A DNA stretch of 64,000 nucleotides from Eubacterium sp. AB3007 (GTDB taxonomy: Bacteria; Bacillota; Clostridia; Peptostreptococcales; Anaerovoracaceae): the NCBI RefSeq assembly GCF_000688015.1, contig NZ_JIAD01000001.1, positions 1,054,001 to 1,118,000 of the forward strand, read 5' to 3'. The notes beneath the pieces are model-generated. The model saw only the letters and a program-made list of their open reading frames with translations, made no database searches and was not told the DNA's origin. A program made the position numbers and the translations under genes. Positions 35,128 to 44,737 of the stretch are shown piece by piece (positions within the stretch are counted from its first letter, which is position 1; every line of letters starts with the position of its first letter).

Positions 35128-36198
35128 TTCTGCCTTGAACTTCTTCCAGTACTTTGTCACCAGATCGTTCCCTTCGGGCCCCAGGTCCCGGAGCACCTCG
35201 GAGCGGGCCAACAGCTCATCCGAGGGAAAGAGCACCGGGCTGTTTTGGAGTGACTTTGGGAGCATGGCCCGCGCTGCCTCGTTGGGGGTACTGTAGGTCA
35301 GGTACTCGTAGTTGGTATAGGCCACGTCACCGCGGCACATATAGTCGATGAACTTCTCCGCGTTCTCAGGATGAAAGGCGCCCGCGGGGATCACCCAGTT
35401 GTCGATGAACACCTCCGTCCCCTCCTTCGGGATCACAAAGTCCAGATCCCGGTTCAGTTCCTGACTGTACAGGACCTCCCCATTCCAGACCACCCCCAGA
35501 TTCGCGGAATTTCCGATGAGCAGATCCCGGGCGGAGTCGTTGGCGTACTTGTAGACCAGCGGTTTCTGGCGGATCAGGTACTCAGCTGCCGCGTTCAGGT
35601 CCTTCTTTCGGGTGCTGTTGATGGATAGCCCCTGGGCCTTCAGGCTGGCCCCCATGGTATCCCGCATGCTGTCCTGCATAAGGATGCTCCCGCTGTAGGA
35701 TGGATCCCACAGGTCATTCCAGGAGGAGGGCTCTCTGCCAGCAAGAGCCTTGGAGTTATACATGATTCCCATGGTACCCCACTGGTAGGGAACCGCATAG
35801 CGATTTCCCGGGTCGTAACTCTGGGACGCCATGGTCAGGTATCGTTTTCCAATGTTTTTCAAATGCGGGAGATTGGCTTTGTGCAAAGGCGCCAGGAGAT
35901 CCTCCGCGATCATTCGTTCCACCATGTAATCCGACGGACAGAGCACATCGTAGACACCGGCTCGGTTTTTGATCACTGGGTACATCTCTTCCACCGTGTC
36001 GTAGGTGTCCAGGATAACCTTGATGCCGGTCTCCTTCTCAAAGCCATCGATCACCGCAGGATCCATGTAATCCCCGTAGCAGTAGACGCGGACCTCCTTC
36101 TCGTCGCTGTGGTCGCAGGCCGTAAGCAGCGTGATAAACAGCGCTGCCAAAAGCGCCAACGCCAGGACCAATGCTTTCTTACCCCTGTGCGATCTCAT
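35125..36198 (-). CDS. potD: Spermidine/putrescine ABC transporter, substrate-binding lipoprotein
   Basis: The 357-residue protein starts with a signal peptide ending in the lipobox LLTAC, so it is tethered outside the membrane. VYCYGDYMDPAVIDGFEKETG and DVLCPSDYMVERM are typical of PotD/PotF; the acidic and aromatic residues for polyamine binding lie in PYQWGTMGIMYN and NDLWDP. The ATG at 36198 with GAGGAGG overlaps the end of potC by 20 bp. Last gene of potABCD. Confidence 0.93.
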   Translation of the reverse strand: MRSHRGKKALVLALALLAALFITLLTACDHSDEKEVRVYCYGDYMDPAVIDGFEKETGIKVILDTYDTVEEMYPVIKNRAGVYDVLCPSDYMVERMIAEDLLAPLHKANLPHLKNIGKRYLTMASQSYDPGNRYAVPYQWGTMGIMYNSKALAGREPSSWNDLWDPSYSGSILMQDSMRDTMGASLKAQGLSINSTRKKDLNAAAEYLIRQKPLVYKYANDSARDLLIGNSANLGVVWNGEVLYSQELNRDLDFVIPKEGTEVFIDNWVIPAGAFHPENAEKFIDYMCRGDVAYTNYEYLTYSTPNEAARAMLPKSLQNSPVLFPSDELLARSEVLRDLGPEGNDLVTKYWKKFKAE

Positions 36199-36979
36199 GG
36201 AAAAATTCCTCCTCGTTAGGCTCTCTATCCGACGCAATATTCACGATCACCAGCACCACAAGCACAGTCAGAAAGATTACGGTGGACAAAGCGAACAGCG
36301 TGGGACGTATACCCACCTTCACCTGGCTGTAGATCAGGGTGGAGATGGTGTTGATGCCGGCGCCCCTTGTGAAATGGGTCACCACAAAATCGTCCACCGA
36401 CATGGTGAATGCCAGCAGAAACCCGGAAATGATCCCTGGACGAATCTCCGGGATGATCACCTTGCGGAAGGCGTAGGCCGGAGAGGCGCCCAGATCCAGC
36501 GCCGCTTCGTAACTGCTGGGGCCCAACTGCCGGATCCGCGGCATCACCGACAGAATCACATAGGGAATGTTGAAGGTGATATGCGCCAGCAACACCGTCC
36601 CCAGGTTCAGATAGAAACCGAAGGCGATAAAGGTAAGCATCAGAGAAATGCCAGTGACGATGTCCGCGTTTAGCAGCGGAATGTTGTTCAGACCCATGAT
36701 GAGATTCCGGCTCTGTCGGCTCATGGCATCGATGCCGATGCAGGCCAGCACCCCGATCACCACAGCGATGGCCGCCGACAGCAGTGCGATGAGGAAGGTG
36801 TTTCCGATGGCAGACAGGATCTGTCCGTCTCGAAACATCTCCCCGTACCATTTCAGAGAAAAGCCGCTCCACTTGAACATGGACTTGCTCTCATTGAAGG
36901 AAAACACCATCAGTGTCAGGATGGGCAGGTACAGGAAAAGCATGACCAGCATGAGGTAGATGGTTCGGATCGCTTTCAC
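36179..36979 (-). CDS. potC: Spermidine/putrescine ABC transporter permease
   Basis: A 266-residue inner-membrane permease with six hydrophobic segments and the ABC-coupling EAA loop YEAALDLGASPAYAFRKVIIPEIRPGI. The start overlaps potB's stop by 4 bp. FNESKSMFKWSGFSLKWY near residues 28-45 is typical of PotC. Confidence 0.93.
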   Translation of the reverse strand: MKAIRTIYLMLVMLFLYLPILTLMVFSFNESKSMFKWSGFSLKWYGEMFRDGQILSAIGNTFLIALLSAAIAVVIGVLACIGIDAMSRQSRNLIMGLNNIPLLNADIVTGISLMLTFIAFGFYLNLGTVLLAHITFNIPYVILSVMPRIRQLGPSSYEAALDLGASPAYAFRKVIIPEIRPGIISGFLLAFTMSVDDFVVTHFTRGAGINTISTLIYSQVKVGIRPTLFALSTVIFLTVLVVLVIVNIASDREPNEEEFFHEIAQG

Positions 36980-37788
36980 AGGCTCACCCCCTCTCCACTC
37001 TTGTCCAGGGCGCTAAGGATGGCCATGCTGCCCAGAACAAACACCATCATCACCAGGGACAGGCCGGAGCCCAGGTTCCAGTTGGCACTGGTGGTGAACT
37101 CCTGCTCAATGATGTTGCCGATGAGATAGATCTTGCCTCCTCCCAGGATGTTGGAGATCACAAAGGTGGTCAGCGACGGCACAAACACCATGGTCACACC
37201 GCTGGCGATGCCGGGCACGATCAGCGGCAGAACGATGCGGCCGAGCACCACCGGTTTCTCCGCCCCCAGGTCATAAGCCGCCTCGATGATGCTGTCGTCC
37301 AGTTTCATCAACGCGTTGTAGATGGGAAGGATCATGAAGGGCAGAAAATCGTACACCATACCCAAGACCACGGCGGCCGGTGTGTTGATGATCTGTGGCA
37401 TGGAGAGTCCAATGAAGGACAAAGCCGTGTCGAACAGCCCCTCCTTCTCCAGAATGACCTGCCAGGCCATGGTGCGCAGCAGGAAGTTCATCCACATGGG
37501 AAGGATGAAAATAAACACCATAAAACCCGCCTTCCCAAGCCGGCTGTCCTTCAGAATCAGCGCCAGAGGAAAGGCGATCAGAAAGCAGATGATTGTACTG
37601 GCCAGCGCCAGAAGCAACGCCAGGGCCAGAGCCTCTGCGTGTACAGGCTCCGCAATGGCTGTAATGTTTCGCAGTGTGAACTGTCCCTCCCGGTCCGTGA
37701 ACCCGTAGTACATGATCAGGCACAAGGGGATCAGCGTCCCGCCCAGCATCCATACCAGGAAGGGGGCCGCCAGAAACTTCCTAGACAT
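36976..37788 (-). CDS. potB: Spermidine/putrescine ABC transporter permease
   Basis: A 270-residue permease with about six membrane segments and an EAA loop IEAAYDLGAEKPVVLGRIVLPLIVPGI. It pairs with PotC to form the channel. The start overlaps the end of potA by 8 bp. Confidence 0.93.
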   Translation of the reverse strand: MSRKFLAAPFLVWMLGGTLIPLCLIMYYGFTDREGQFTLRNITAIAEPVHAEALALALLLALASTIICFLIAFPLALILKDSRLGKAGFMVFIFILPMWMNFLLRTMAWQVILEKEGLFDTALSFIGLSMPQIINTPAAVVLGMVYDFLPFMILPIYNALMKLDDSIIEAAYDLGAEKPVVLGRIVLPLIVPGIASGVTMVFVPSLTTFVISNILGGGKIYLIGNIIEQEFTTSANWNLGSGLSLVMMVFVLGSMAILSALDKSGEGVSL

Positions 37789-38857
37789 CCTTGTACATAG
37801 CCTCCTCTTCCGCTCTGGTGGGTTTGTGCATAATCTGTATGTTTTCCGGAAGCACGTCGATGCTCACACGGGTGCCGGGCACATAACTGACAGTGTTCTG
37901 CACCAGCCATTCAAATCCGCCGGCCTGGATCTCCATCTCGTAGTGGACGCCGATGAACACGTTGTGGGATACCACTCCATCCAGCGCCCCTTCGCCTGGC
38001 ATGCCGATGATCACATCCTCCGGCCTCACTACCACATCGACCGGGTTCTCCTGGCCGAATCCCTCGTCCACACAGGGGAAGACCCGGCCACAAAGCCGCA
38101 CTTCCCGGTCTCTCACCATCACTCCATCGATAATATTGCTGTCCCCGATGAAGTCTGCCACAAAAGCGTTCTGGGGCTCGTTGTAGATCTCCTCCGGTGT
38201 GCCCATCTGCTGGATGTATCCACCGTTCATCACCACCACCTTGTCGCTCATGGTCAATGCCTCCTCCTGATCGTGAGTCACGTAGAGGAAGGTGATCCCC
38301 AGCTCGTTCTTCAATCGGATCAGTTCGTAGGCCATTTCTTCCCGGAGTTTCAGGTCCAGTGCACCCAAAGGCTCATCCAGTAGAAGCAGCTTCGGCTCGT
38401 TGACGATAGCCCGTGCCATGGCTACTCGCTGCTGTTGGCCACCGGAAAGAGAGGAGATCCTGCGTTTCTGAAACCCGGACAGATTCACCATCTTCAGTGT
38501 TTCCCTTACCTTGTCCCGAATGAAAGACTCGCTCTTGCCACTGACCCTGAGCCCAAAAGCGATGTTGTCTCCCACATTCATGTGTGGGAACAGGGCGTAT
38601 TTCTGGAAAACGGTGTTGATGGGCCGCTTGTTTGGAGGCATATCGGTGATGTCCCTCCCTTCAAAAAACACCCTGCCGCTGTCTGGCCGCTCAAAACCGC
38701 CCACGATCCGAAGCGTGGTGGTCTTGCCACAGCCAGATGGCCCCAGCAGGGTGATAAACTCGTTCTCATTTATCCGCAAGCTAAAATCATCGAGGACGGT
38801 ATTCCCATCCTCGAAGGTTTTGGTAATGTTTTTCAGTTCAATCAGAGCTTTTCTCAT
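37781..38857 (-). CDS. potA: Spermidine/putrescine ABC transporter ATPase
   Basis: A 358-residue ATPase on the cytosolic face: Walker [13 protein letters not shown] near residue 40, Q-loop, signature [10 protein letters not shown], Walker [12 protein letters not shown] and the switch His in THDQEEA. The C-terminal ~110 residues form the TOBE regulatory domain ([11 protein letters not shown]..., [11 protein letters not shown]). It heads the operon; a RAYT-type palindrome lies 15 bp upstream of its start, in the only gap between gltX and pot. Confidence 0.94.
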   Translation of the reverse strand: MRKALIELKNITKTFEDGNTVLDDFSLRINENEFITLLGPSGCGKTTTLRIVGGFERPDSGRVFFEGRDITDMPPNKRPINTVFQKYALFPHMNVGDNIAFGLRVSGKSESFIRDKVRETLKMVNLSGFQKRRISSLSGGQQQRVAMARAIVNEPKLLLLDEPLGALDLKLREEMAYELIRLKNELGITFLYVTHDQEEALTMSDKVVVMNGGYIQQMGTPEEIYNEPQNAFVADFIGDSNIIDGVMVRDREVRLCGRVFPCVDEGFGQENPVDVVVRPEDVIIGMPGEGALDGVVSHNVFIGVHYEMEIQAGGFEWLVQNTVSYVPGTRVSIDVLPENIQIMHKPTRAEEEAMYKDV

Positions 38858-38871
38858 AAGAATCCCTCAAA

Positions 38872-38904
38872 GTGTGTCAAAGGGGACGGTTCTTTTTGAC
38901 ACAC
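38872..38904. repeat. RAYT-associated palindromic repeat, single copy
   Basis: GTGTGTC...GACACAC arms around GGGGACGGTTCTTTTT, the same 33-bp unit as at 22174-22206, placed between the gltX stop and the potA start. Confidence 0.9.
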
Positions 38905-38912
38905 CCTCACGC

Positions 38913-40583
38913 TTATCGACCAAATCTCCTGCGAACCATCTCTTCGCCCATGATCTGCTGGATGGTCCATACGTCCGGTGATTGGGCCCTGCCCATCAAT
39001 GTGATGCGGATCACGGTGCTGACATGCCCCACGTGACCCTTGTAGTCCTCCGGATGTTTTTTGAAATCCTTCGGTTTGGCGGCATATCCCAGGTCTGTGG
39101 CGATGGTCCGGATCTTGTCGAACCACTGACTCTGATCATCGCTGTGATCGTACGTCGCCATATACGCATCCAGGATCTTTGGGATGTCTTCCTCCGGCAC
39201 CTCAGCCGGCATGTCATCCTCCGTCCGGTAGAATTCGTCAAAGAAATAACTGACAAAGTCCACGATCTGTCTGGCGTAGATCAGATCCTTTCTGGGTTTC
39301 TTGTCTGCCCGTCCAAGATCAAGGATCTTCACCATATAGGCACGATCCTCAAACATGGGCATGTATTCCGGCGCGCATTCGGCGGCCCAGTCCCGCAGGA
39401 AGTCATACAGCTCCTCTGCAGAGATCTTCAGGAGCACGTCCTTGCTGATATCGTTCAACTTGTTCAGATCAAACAGAGCGCCTGAATTGCTCATCTTACG
39501 GGTGGTGAACTGGAACTCGTCGATGTCTGCCTCCGGGTTCGCCATTCTCCACTCTTCGAAGTCCGAGTTCAGGATGGTCAGCAGATATTCCCGTACCGCT
39601 GCCGGATGGTACCCCTGATGCCGGTAGTAATCCAGCGACAACTCCGGATCCTCTCTCTTGGAGAGCTTCCGCTTGTTTCCGTTCTCATCCAGTTTCATCA
39701 GCTGCGCTGTGTGACAATAGACAGGTGGCTCCCATCCCAGCTTCTCAAACAGTTCCACATGCACTGGCAGCGTAGAGAGCCACTCTGCGCCACGCACCAC
39801 ATGGGTAGTCCGCATTAGATGATCATCCACCACATGGGCAAAGTGATAAGTGGGAATGCCGGTGGTCTTCAGCAGTACGATGTCCATGAAATTCTCAGGC
39901 ATATACAACTTGCCTCGGATCGCATCCTCCACACAGATCTTGCGGACAATGGTCTTGGACTCTTCTCCTTCCCCCTCTGTCACAGCCTCTTTGCCCTCTG
40001 ACTTCAGGCGTACCACATAGGGTTTTCCGGCTTCCAGCGCTTCTCGCACCTGATCCAGCGTCCACTCCCGGCAGGCCGCATAGGGACCGTAGATTCCCGG
40101 AGTCACCTTTTCCTCCTCCTGGCGGGCGCGGATCTCTCCAATCTCTTCCTCCCCCAGGAAGCAAGGATAGGCCTTCCCTTCTGCCACCAGCTTCTTGGCA
40201 AAACAGCGATAGATCTCGCCGCGATGGCTTTGTGTATAGTCACCGTAAGCACCCACATCTCCATCTCGGGTAGCGCCCTCGTCGAAGTTGATATCGAAGA
40301 ACTTCAGCGAATCGATGACCGTCTCCACAGCGCCCTCTACATAACGCTTGTCATCGGTGTCCTCTATGCGAAGAAAGAATACACCTCCAGACTGATGAGC
40401 CAACCGCTCATCCACGAAGGCCCCGTACAGGTTTCCCAAATGAATAAATCCGGTGGGACTCGGGCCAAGTCTCGTCACCATGGCCCCCTTCGGCAGATCT
40501 CTGGGCGGGTACATCGCCTCGTAGTCCTCCGGGGTTTTCTCGATCTCAGGAAATAGTAAATCTGCAAGCTTCTGATAATCCAT
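38913..40583 (-). CDS. gltX: Glutamate--tRNA ligase
   Basis: A 556-residue class I synthetase: RLGPSPTGFIHLGN holds the HIGH-type motif, and KLSKRED the KMSKS-type loop. LRIEDTD and RGAEWLSTLPVH are characteristic of the Glu/Gln group. It is longer than E. coli GltX (~470) and fits the longer clostridial subtype. It charges tRNA-Glu and possibly tRNA-Gln. The ATG at 40583 with GGAGAGGAA is preferred to one 10 codons earlier that lies in the ahcY end. It follows ahcY by 14 bp, so it is in the cda operon. Confidence 0.93.
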   Translation of the reverse strand: MDYQKLADLLFPEIEKTPEDYEAMYPPRDLPKGAMVTRLGPSPTGFIHLGNLYGAFVDERLAHQSGGVFFLRIEDTDDKRYVEGAVETVIDSLKFFDINFDEGATRDGDVGAYGDYTQSHRGEIYRCFAKKLVAEGKAYPCFLGEEEIGEIRARQEEEKVTPGIYGPYAACREWTLDQVREALEAGKPYVVRLKSEGKEAVTEGEGEESKTIVRKICVEDAIRGKLYMPENFMDIVLLKTTGIPTYHFAHVVDDHLMRTTHVVRGAEWLSTLPVHVELFEKLGWEPPVYCHTAQLMKLDENGNKRKLSKREDPELSLDYYRHQGYHPAAVREYLLTILNSDFEEWRMANPEADIDEFQFTTRKMSNSGALFDLNKLNDISKDVLLKISAEELYDFLRDWAAECAPEYMPMFEDRAYMVKILDLGRADKKPRKDLIYARQIVDFVSYFFDEFYRTEDDMPAEVPEEDIPKILDAYMATYDHSDDQSQWFDKIRTIATDLGYAAKPKDFKKHPEDYKGHVGHVSTVIRITLMGRAQSPDVWTIQQIMGEEMVRRRFGR

Positions 40584-40597
40584 GTTCTTCCTCTCCG

Positions 40598-41851
40598 TTA
40601 TTCCAGATTCCAACTGTTCAGGTAGTCTTCCTGTTCCTCGGTCAGCGTATCGATGCTGATTCCCCAGGCAGCCAGTTTGCGCCGCGCCACCAGGTCATCG
40701 ATCTCGCTGCTGACATCCACTACGCGCTTGCCCAGCTCTCCGTAGTGCTCCTTGATGTACAAAGCCGAAAGCGCCTGTACCGCAAAACTCATATCCATAA
40801 TCTCTGCCGGATGACCATCCGCTGCAGCGATGTTCACCAGTTTTCCTTCACCGATCACGTTGATCCACTTGCCGTTCTCCAGACGATACCCGGTGATATT
40901 GGCTCTTGTCTCCTTCTTCTCAAGGGCAGCGGCTTCCAGACCTGCCATATCCACTTCGCAGTCGAAGTGGCCTGCATTGCACAAGATTGCCCGGTCTTTC
41001 ATGGTCAGCATATGCGGTACAGTGATGGTCTTGCAGCAGCCGGTGGCACTGACGAACAGGTCACCGCGCGGTGCTGCTTCTGCCATAGGCATCACCTCAT
41101 AGCCATCCATCCGCGCCTCGATGGCCTTCACCGGATCGATCTCAGTTACGATGACCCGCGCCCCCAGAGCTGCAGCCCGCATGGCGATGCCACGGCTGCA
41201 CCATCCGTAACCCACCACCACGACAGTCTTGGAAGCCACGATCAGGTTGGTGTTGCGCATGATGCTGTCCCAGACAGACTGACCGGTACCATACCGGTTG
41301 TCGAACAGGTGCTTACAGTCCGCATCGTTCACCGCCACCATGGGGAACTTCAGTACACCTTCCTTCTCCATGGCTTTCAGGCGAATGACGCCGGTGGTCG
41401 TCTCTTCGCATCCCCCCAGCACGTTCTCCGCCAGGTCCGGCCGTTCCTTGTGCAGCATGGACACCAGATCTCCGCCATCATCTATGATGATGTGCGGCTT
41501 ATGGGACAGACACATCTCGATATGGTGCGCATACTCTTCCGGAGTTGCCCCATGGATGGCAAAAACAGAGAGCCCATCCTCCACCAGGGCGGCAGCTACA
41601 TCGTCCTGTGTGGACAAGGAATTACTTCCGGTAACAGCCATCTGTGCGCCGCCCGCGGCCAACACCAGGCACAGGTAGGCAGTCTTCGCTTCCAGATGGA
41701 CTGACAGGGAGATCCGCAGCCCCTGAAAGGGCTTTTCTATGCGGAATTCCTCCTCCAACCCTGCCAGCAACGGCATATTATGACGGACCCACTCGATCTT
41801 GGTATGACCGGAGGGTGCCAGCGCAATATCTCTGATCTCGTATCGTTCCAT
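40598..41851 (-). CDS. ahcY: Adenosylhomocysteinase
   Basis: A 417-residue NAD-containing hydrolase of S-adenosylhomocysteine to adenosine and homocysteine. Landmarks: SVHLEAKTAYL (family HxExKTA), GSNSLSTQDDVAAAL, DDGGDLV, VNDADCKHLFDNRYGTGQS, the Rossmann VVVGYGWCSRGIA and CNAGHFDCEV. The short form lacks the ~40-residue insertion of eukaryotic enzymes; bacterial short forms (Thermotoga/archaeal type) may also use S-inosylhomocysteine. It starts 1 bp after cdaR ends, so it is firmly in the same transcript. Its product homocysteine links to the MetA-LysC methionine route elsewhere in the window. Confidence 0.93.
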   Translation of the reverse strand: MERYEIRDIALAPSGHTKIEWVRHNMPLLAGLEEEFRIEKPFQGLRISLSVHLEAKTAYLCLVLAAGGAQMAVTGSNSLSTQDDVAAALVEDGLSVFAIHGATPEEYAHHIEMCLSHKPHIIIDDGGDLVSMLHKERPDLAENVLGGCEETTTGVIRLKAMEKEGVLKFPMVAVNDADCKHLFDNRYGTGQSVWDSIMRNTNLIVASKTVVVVGYGWCSRGIAMRAAALGARVIVTEIDPVKAIEARMDGYEVMPMAEAAPRGDLFVSATGCCKTITVPHMLTMKDRAILCNAGHFDCEVDMAGLEAAALEKKETRANITGYRLENGKWINVIGEGKLVNIAAADGHPAEIMDMSFAVQALSALYIKEHYGELGKRVVDVSSEIDDLVARRKLAAWGISIDTLTEEQEDYLNSWNLE

Positions 41852-41852
41852 T

Positions 41853-43088
41853 CTATCTTCCTTTCTTTTCTTGTCCTTCCTCTTGTCCAGGGTCTGCTGT
41901 AAGCTTCACCTGCACCTTTCCTGTGTGATCATCGACCTGAACGTTCTTGACAGAACTGCTCACCTTCAGAGCGACCTTATGGGTGCCCTCCGCAAGGCCG
42001 CTGACATCGCAGGATGCAGATACACTTGCAGCATCAACACTCTCCAGTGCTTCACTGGTCCCCGTGAGTTTAACGGTGATATCCGTAGAAATGACCTCTG
42101 CCGACAGCCCTTCTCCCACGCCACTGATCCCGATCGCCGCAGGATCCAGTGTTACAGTCTTGTCCCTCAACAGAGACTTCACGCTGACAGTAAGATACAG
42201 CTTCTCCGACTCTCTTGCCACCGTGATCCCCTCCGGGAGCACCGGGATGATCTTGATTTTCTTATCTTCGGTAATGTTGGATATATCCACAGGCTCCGCG
42301 GTGATGGAGTCCATAGTCTCCAGAACAGCGCTGTCTCCTTTTACTACGATGGTTTCCGGTGCTTCCACCGTCCGTTCATATTTCGCGTCCGAATCTCCGT
42401 TCACAGGCACATCCAGTGGAACTTCCTTTGTATAATATAGGATGGAACTGACGATGGCCTGTTTCTGCGAAAGACTCACGTTCTCTACCTTCTTGCCATT
42501 CTTGTCTACCGGGGTCAGGGTACTCTTCACGGAGCTTTCGCTGTCTCCTACCTTGGAAACCTTCACAGTGGCCTGCACATGATCTACACGGCTCACTCTC
42601 CCCTCTACGCCGGCGACTTCCACCTCTTCGGGATCAACTCCCAGCAGGGAAGGCTCCACGCCTTCCTCGGTCTTCCCACGGTATTTCACCTCTACCGACT
42701 TGTTATCTCTCACTCGTTGTTCCACTCGTACGGTAACTTCCGTGATGCTCTGTTGCACCACGTAGGTGTTCCCCGGTACTTTGAGATGGATCTTCAGGTT
42801 GTTCTCTCCCAGCGATGCTTTCGAAACATCTACCGTAGCATCGATGTCCTCAGCATTTACCTTGGAGATCACAGACCGGTTACCAGAGAGCTTAACATTC
42901 AGTTTGGAGGTACTGACACTGGCAACTGCCATGTCCTCATCCTCCAGGATATCGCTGTTGGTGATGGTGATCGGTATCGACTTATATTCCTTGGACACAT
43001 CCGGGTTCTTCTCTCCCACCACGTAGGCCCATAACGCGATGGCAAGGATCAGGGCAAGGATGAGATTGCCTTTTTTACTTTGTAGCAT
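41853..43088 (-). CDS. cdaR: CdaA regulator (YbbR-domain protein)
   Basis: The 411-residue extracytoplasmic protein has an N-terminal membrane anchor (residues ~7-24) followed by four YbbR-like beta domains, visible as repeats of the pattern VKLSG/TVRVEQ/ATVKVSK/LTVSVKS. It controls the diadenylate cyclase next to it. It overlaps cdaA by 14 bp. Confidence 0.92.
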   Translation of the reverse strand: MLQSKKGNLILALILAIALWAYVVGEKNPDVSKEYKSIPITITNSDILEDEDMAVASVSTSKLNVKLSGNRSVISKVNAEDIDATVDVSKASLGENNLKIHLKVPGNTYVVQQSITEVTVRVEQRVRDNKSVEVKYRGKTEEGVEPSLLGVDPEEVEVAGVEGRVSRVDHVQATVKVSKVGDSESSVKSTLTPVDKNGKKVENVSLSQKQAIVSSILYYTKEVPLDVPVNGDSDAKYERTVEAPETIVVKGDSAVLETMDSITAEPVDISNITEDKKIKIIPVLPEGITVARESEKLYLTVSVKSLLRDKTVTLDPAAIGISGVGEGLSAEVISTDITVKLTGTSEALESVDAASVSASCDVSGLAEGTHKVALKVSSSVKNVQVDDHTGKVQVKLTADPGQEEGQEKKGR

Positions 43089-43932
43089 GTTTGCCTCTCT
43101 TTCCCAAACGCTTTCCTATCCTGCCGAATGGACCGGAAAGACGTGGCAGATCGTTCATGTAGAGTTCAGTCAACATCTTCTCTACGTTACGCCGCTCCAT
43201 AAAACGGGTGATACGGGCATCCCGCGCAACAGAAATAATGCCGGTCTCCTCGCTGACGATCAACGCGACCGCATCGGAATTTTCCGTGATCCCTATGCCC
43301 GCTCGGTGTCTTGTTCCAAGGCTCTTGTTCAATTCCGGATTCTCTGACAAAGGCAGGACACAACCTGCAGCACAGACCTTGGATCCCCGGATGATGACGG
43401 CACCATCGTGTAGCGGTGACCCTTCATAGAAAAGGTTCCCAAGAAGCTGCGCGGAGATTCTTCCATTGATCAGGGTGCCTTTCTCTATGATATCCTGCAA
43501 GGAGATCTCCCTCTCAAAGATGATCAGCGCACCGGTCTTGGTGGCAGAAAATTGTCCTACCGCCTCTACGATCTCCTGGATAATACTCCTTGCATCGTCC
43601 TCCTCGACTTGCCTGATCATGCCCTTGGTCAGTTTGCTGCGGCCGATGACCTCCAGGCCCCTGCGCAGCTCCGGTTGAAAGATCACGACCAGAGCGAACA
43701 GACCTACCGTAAAGGTCGCACCGAGGAACCAGTGGATCACCTGCAGATCCAGAAAATCCGAGATAAAATAGGTTGCCACCAATACAAGAAGCCCTTTCAG
43801 AAGCTGCTGCGCCCTGGTTTCCTTGATAAACTCCAGGATCTTGTAGATCACAAAGGTGGTGATCAGGATATCCAGAATATCGTTGATCCGAATGTCCGAT
43901 ATGAGATTGGTTATCATTGATTCTATGTTCAT
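43075..43932 (-). CDS. cdaA: Diadenylate cyclase CdaA
   Basis: A 285-residue enzyme that makes c-di-AMP from two ATP. About three membrane helices fill residues ~10-90, followed by the DAC domain with the catalytic motifs DGAVII and GTRHRAGIG. c-di-AMP sets potassium and osmolyte balance. In most Firmicutes glmM follows cdaR; here ahcY and gltX follow instead. First gene of the unit; the ATG has AAAAGGGG ahead. Confidence 0.95.
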   Translation of the reverse strand: MNIESMITNLISDIRINDILDILITTFVIYKILEFIKETRAQQLLKGLLVLVATYFISDFLDLQVIHWFLGATFTVGLFALVVIFQPELRRGLEVIGRSKLTKGMIRQVEEDDARSIIQEIVEAVGQFSATKTGALIIFEREISLQDIIEKGTLINGRISAQLLGNLFYEGSPLHDGAVIIRGSKVCAAGCVLPLSENPELNKSLGTRHRAGIGITENSDAVALIVSEETGIISVARDARITRFMERRNVEKMLTELYMNDLPRLSGPFGRIGKRLGKRGKHATK

Positions 43933-44040
43933 GCGTTTACCCCTTTTTCAAGTCCAGTATCATTCTACAGGATACGCACTGTTTTTTCAAGACAATGTCC
44001 CGGAAAAAAGCTTTGTAAACTGTGCATCTGCTCCAGCACA

Positions 44041-44069
44041 ATCAAAAGGCGGTTCAGAGTGAACCGCCG
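44041..44069 (-). terminator. Intrinsic terminator of hpf
   Basis: GGCGGTTC/GAACCGCC arms with a 5-base loop followed by TTTTGAT on the minus strand. Confidence 0.7.
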
Positions 44070-44092
44070 CGGAATTCTGTATCTTTGGGACA

Positions 44093-44620
44093 TCAATAAG
44101 TGGTCTCCAGGAGGCCGTAATTGCCGTCCTTTCTCTTATATACCACATTGACACTATCTGTCTCCATATCCAGGAATACGAAGAAGTCATGGGAAAGCAT
44201 CTCCATCTCCAAAATCGCCTCATCTACGCTCATAGGAGTGAGCTGGAACTTCTTGCTCCGGACGACTCTGACCTCCTCCACTTCCTCGTCCATCTCTGGC
44301 AGGTATTCGAACTTGAGAGCCTTGTTATCATTGTAACGTTTGCGCAGCTTGCCCTTGAACTTAGACATCTGACTGGAAAGTTTGTCGATAACGATATCGA
44401 TTCCCTCATGAATATCCTGCGTCACCTCTTCAGCTCTGAACACAGCACCCTTGGCATTGATCGTGGCCTCGATCTTGTCCTTGCCTCTTTCCTTGGAGAG
44501 GACGATATTGGCAACGATCTCATCGGAAAAGAACTTGCTGAGTTTGTCGAACTTCTTCTCAACGGTGTCCTGCAGCTTCTGATAGGTGTTGAAATTCTTT
44601 CCTGTGATGTTAACCTTCAT
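44093..44620 (-). CDS. hpf: Long-form ribosome hibernation promoting factor
   Basis: A 175-residue protein with the RaiA/YfiA fold at residues 1-~100 (MKVNITGKNF, IEATINAKGAVFRAEE, DIVIDKLSSQMSKFKGKL) and the C-terminal dimerisation domain (VVRSKKFQLTPMSVDEAILEMEMLSHDFFVFLD), as in Firmicutes that form 100S ribosomes. GGAGGTCAC supports the ATG at 44620. Confidence 0.96.
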   Translation of the reverse strand: MKVNITGKNFNTYQKLQDTVEKKFDKLSKFFSDEIVANIVLSKERGKDKIEATINAKGAVFRAEEVTQDIHEGIDIVIDKLSSQMSKFKGKLRKRYNDNKALKFEYLPEMDEEVEEVRVVRSKKFQLTPMSVDEAILEMEMLSHDFFVFLDMETDSVNVVYKRKDGNYGLLETTY

Positions 44621-44737
44621 AATGTGACCTCCATTTCCGGTCCCGGCCAATCCGGGATCGCTTTTTATCATTGTACCATATCATGCAGATATTTACAATT
44701 GACTTCATGAAAGCCACAAGAAAAATCTGGTTTCGGT

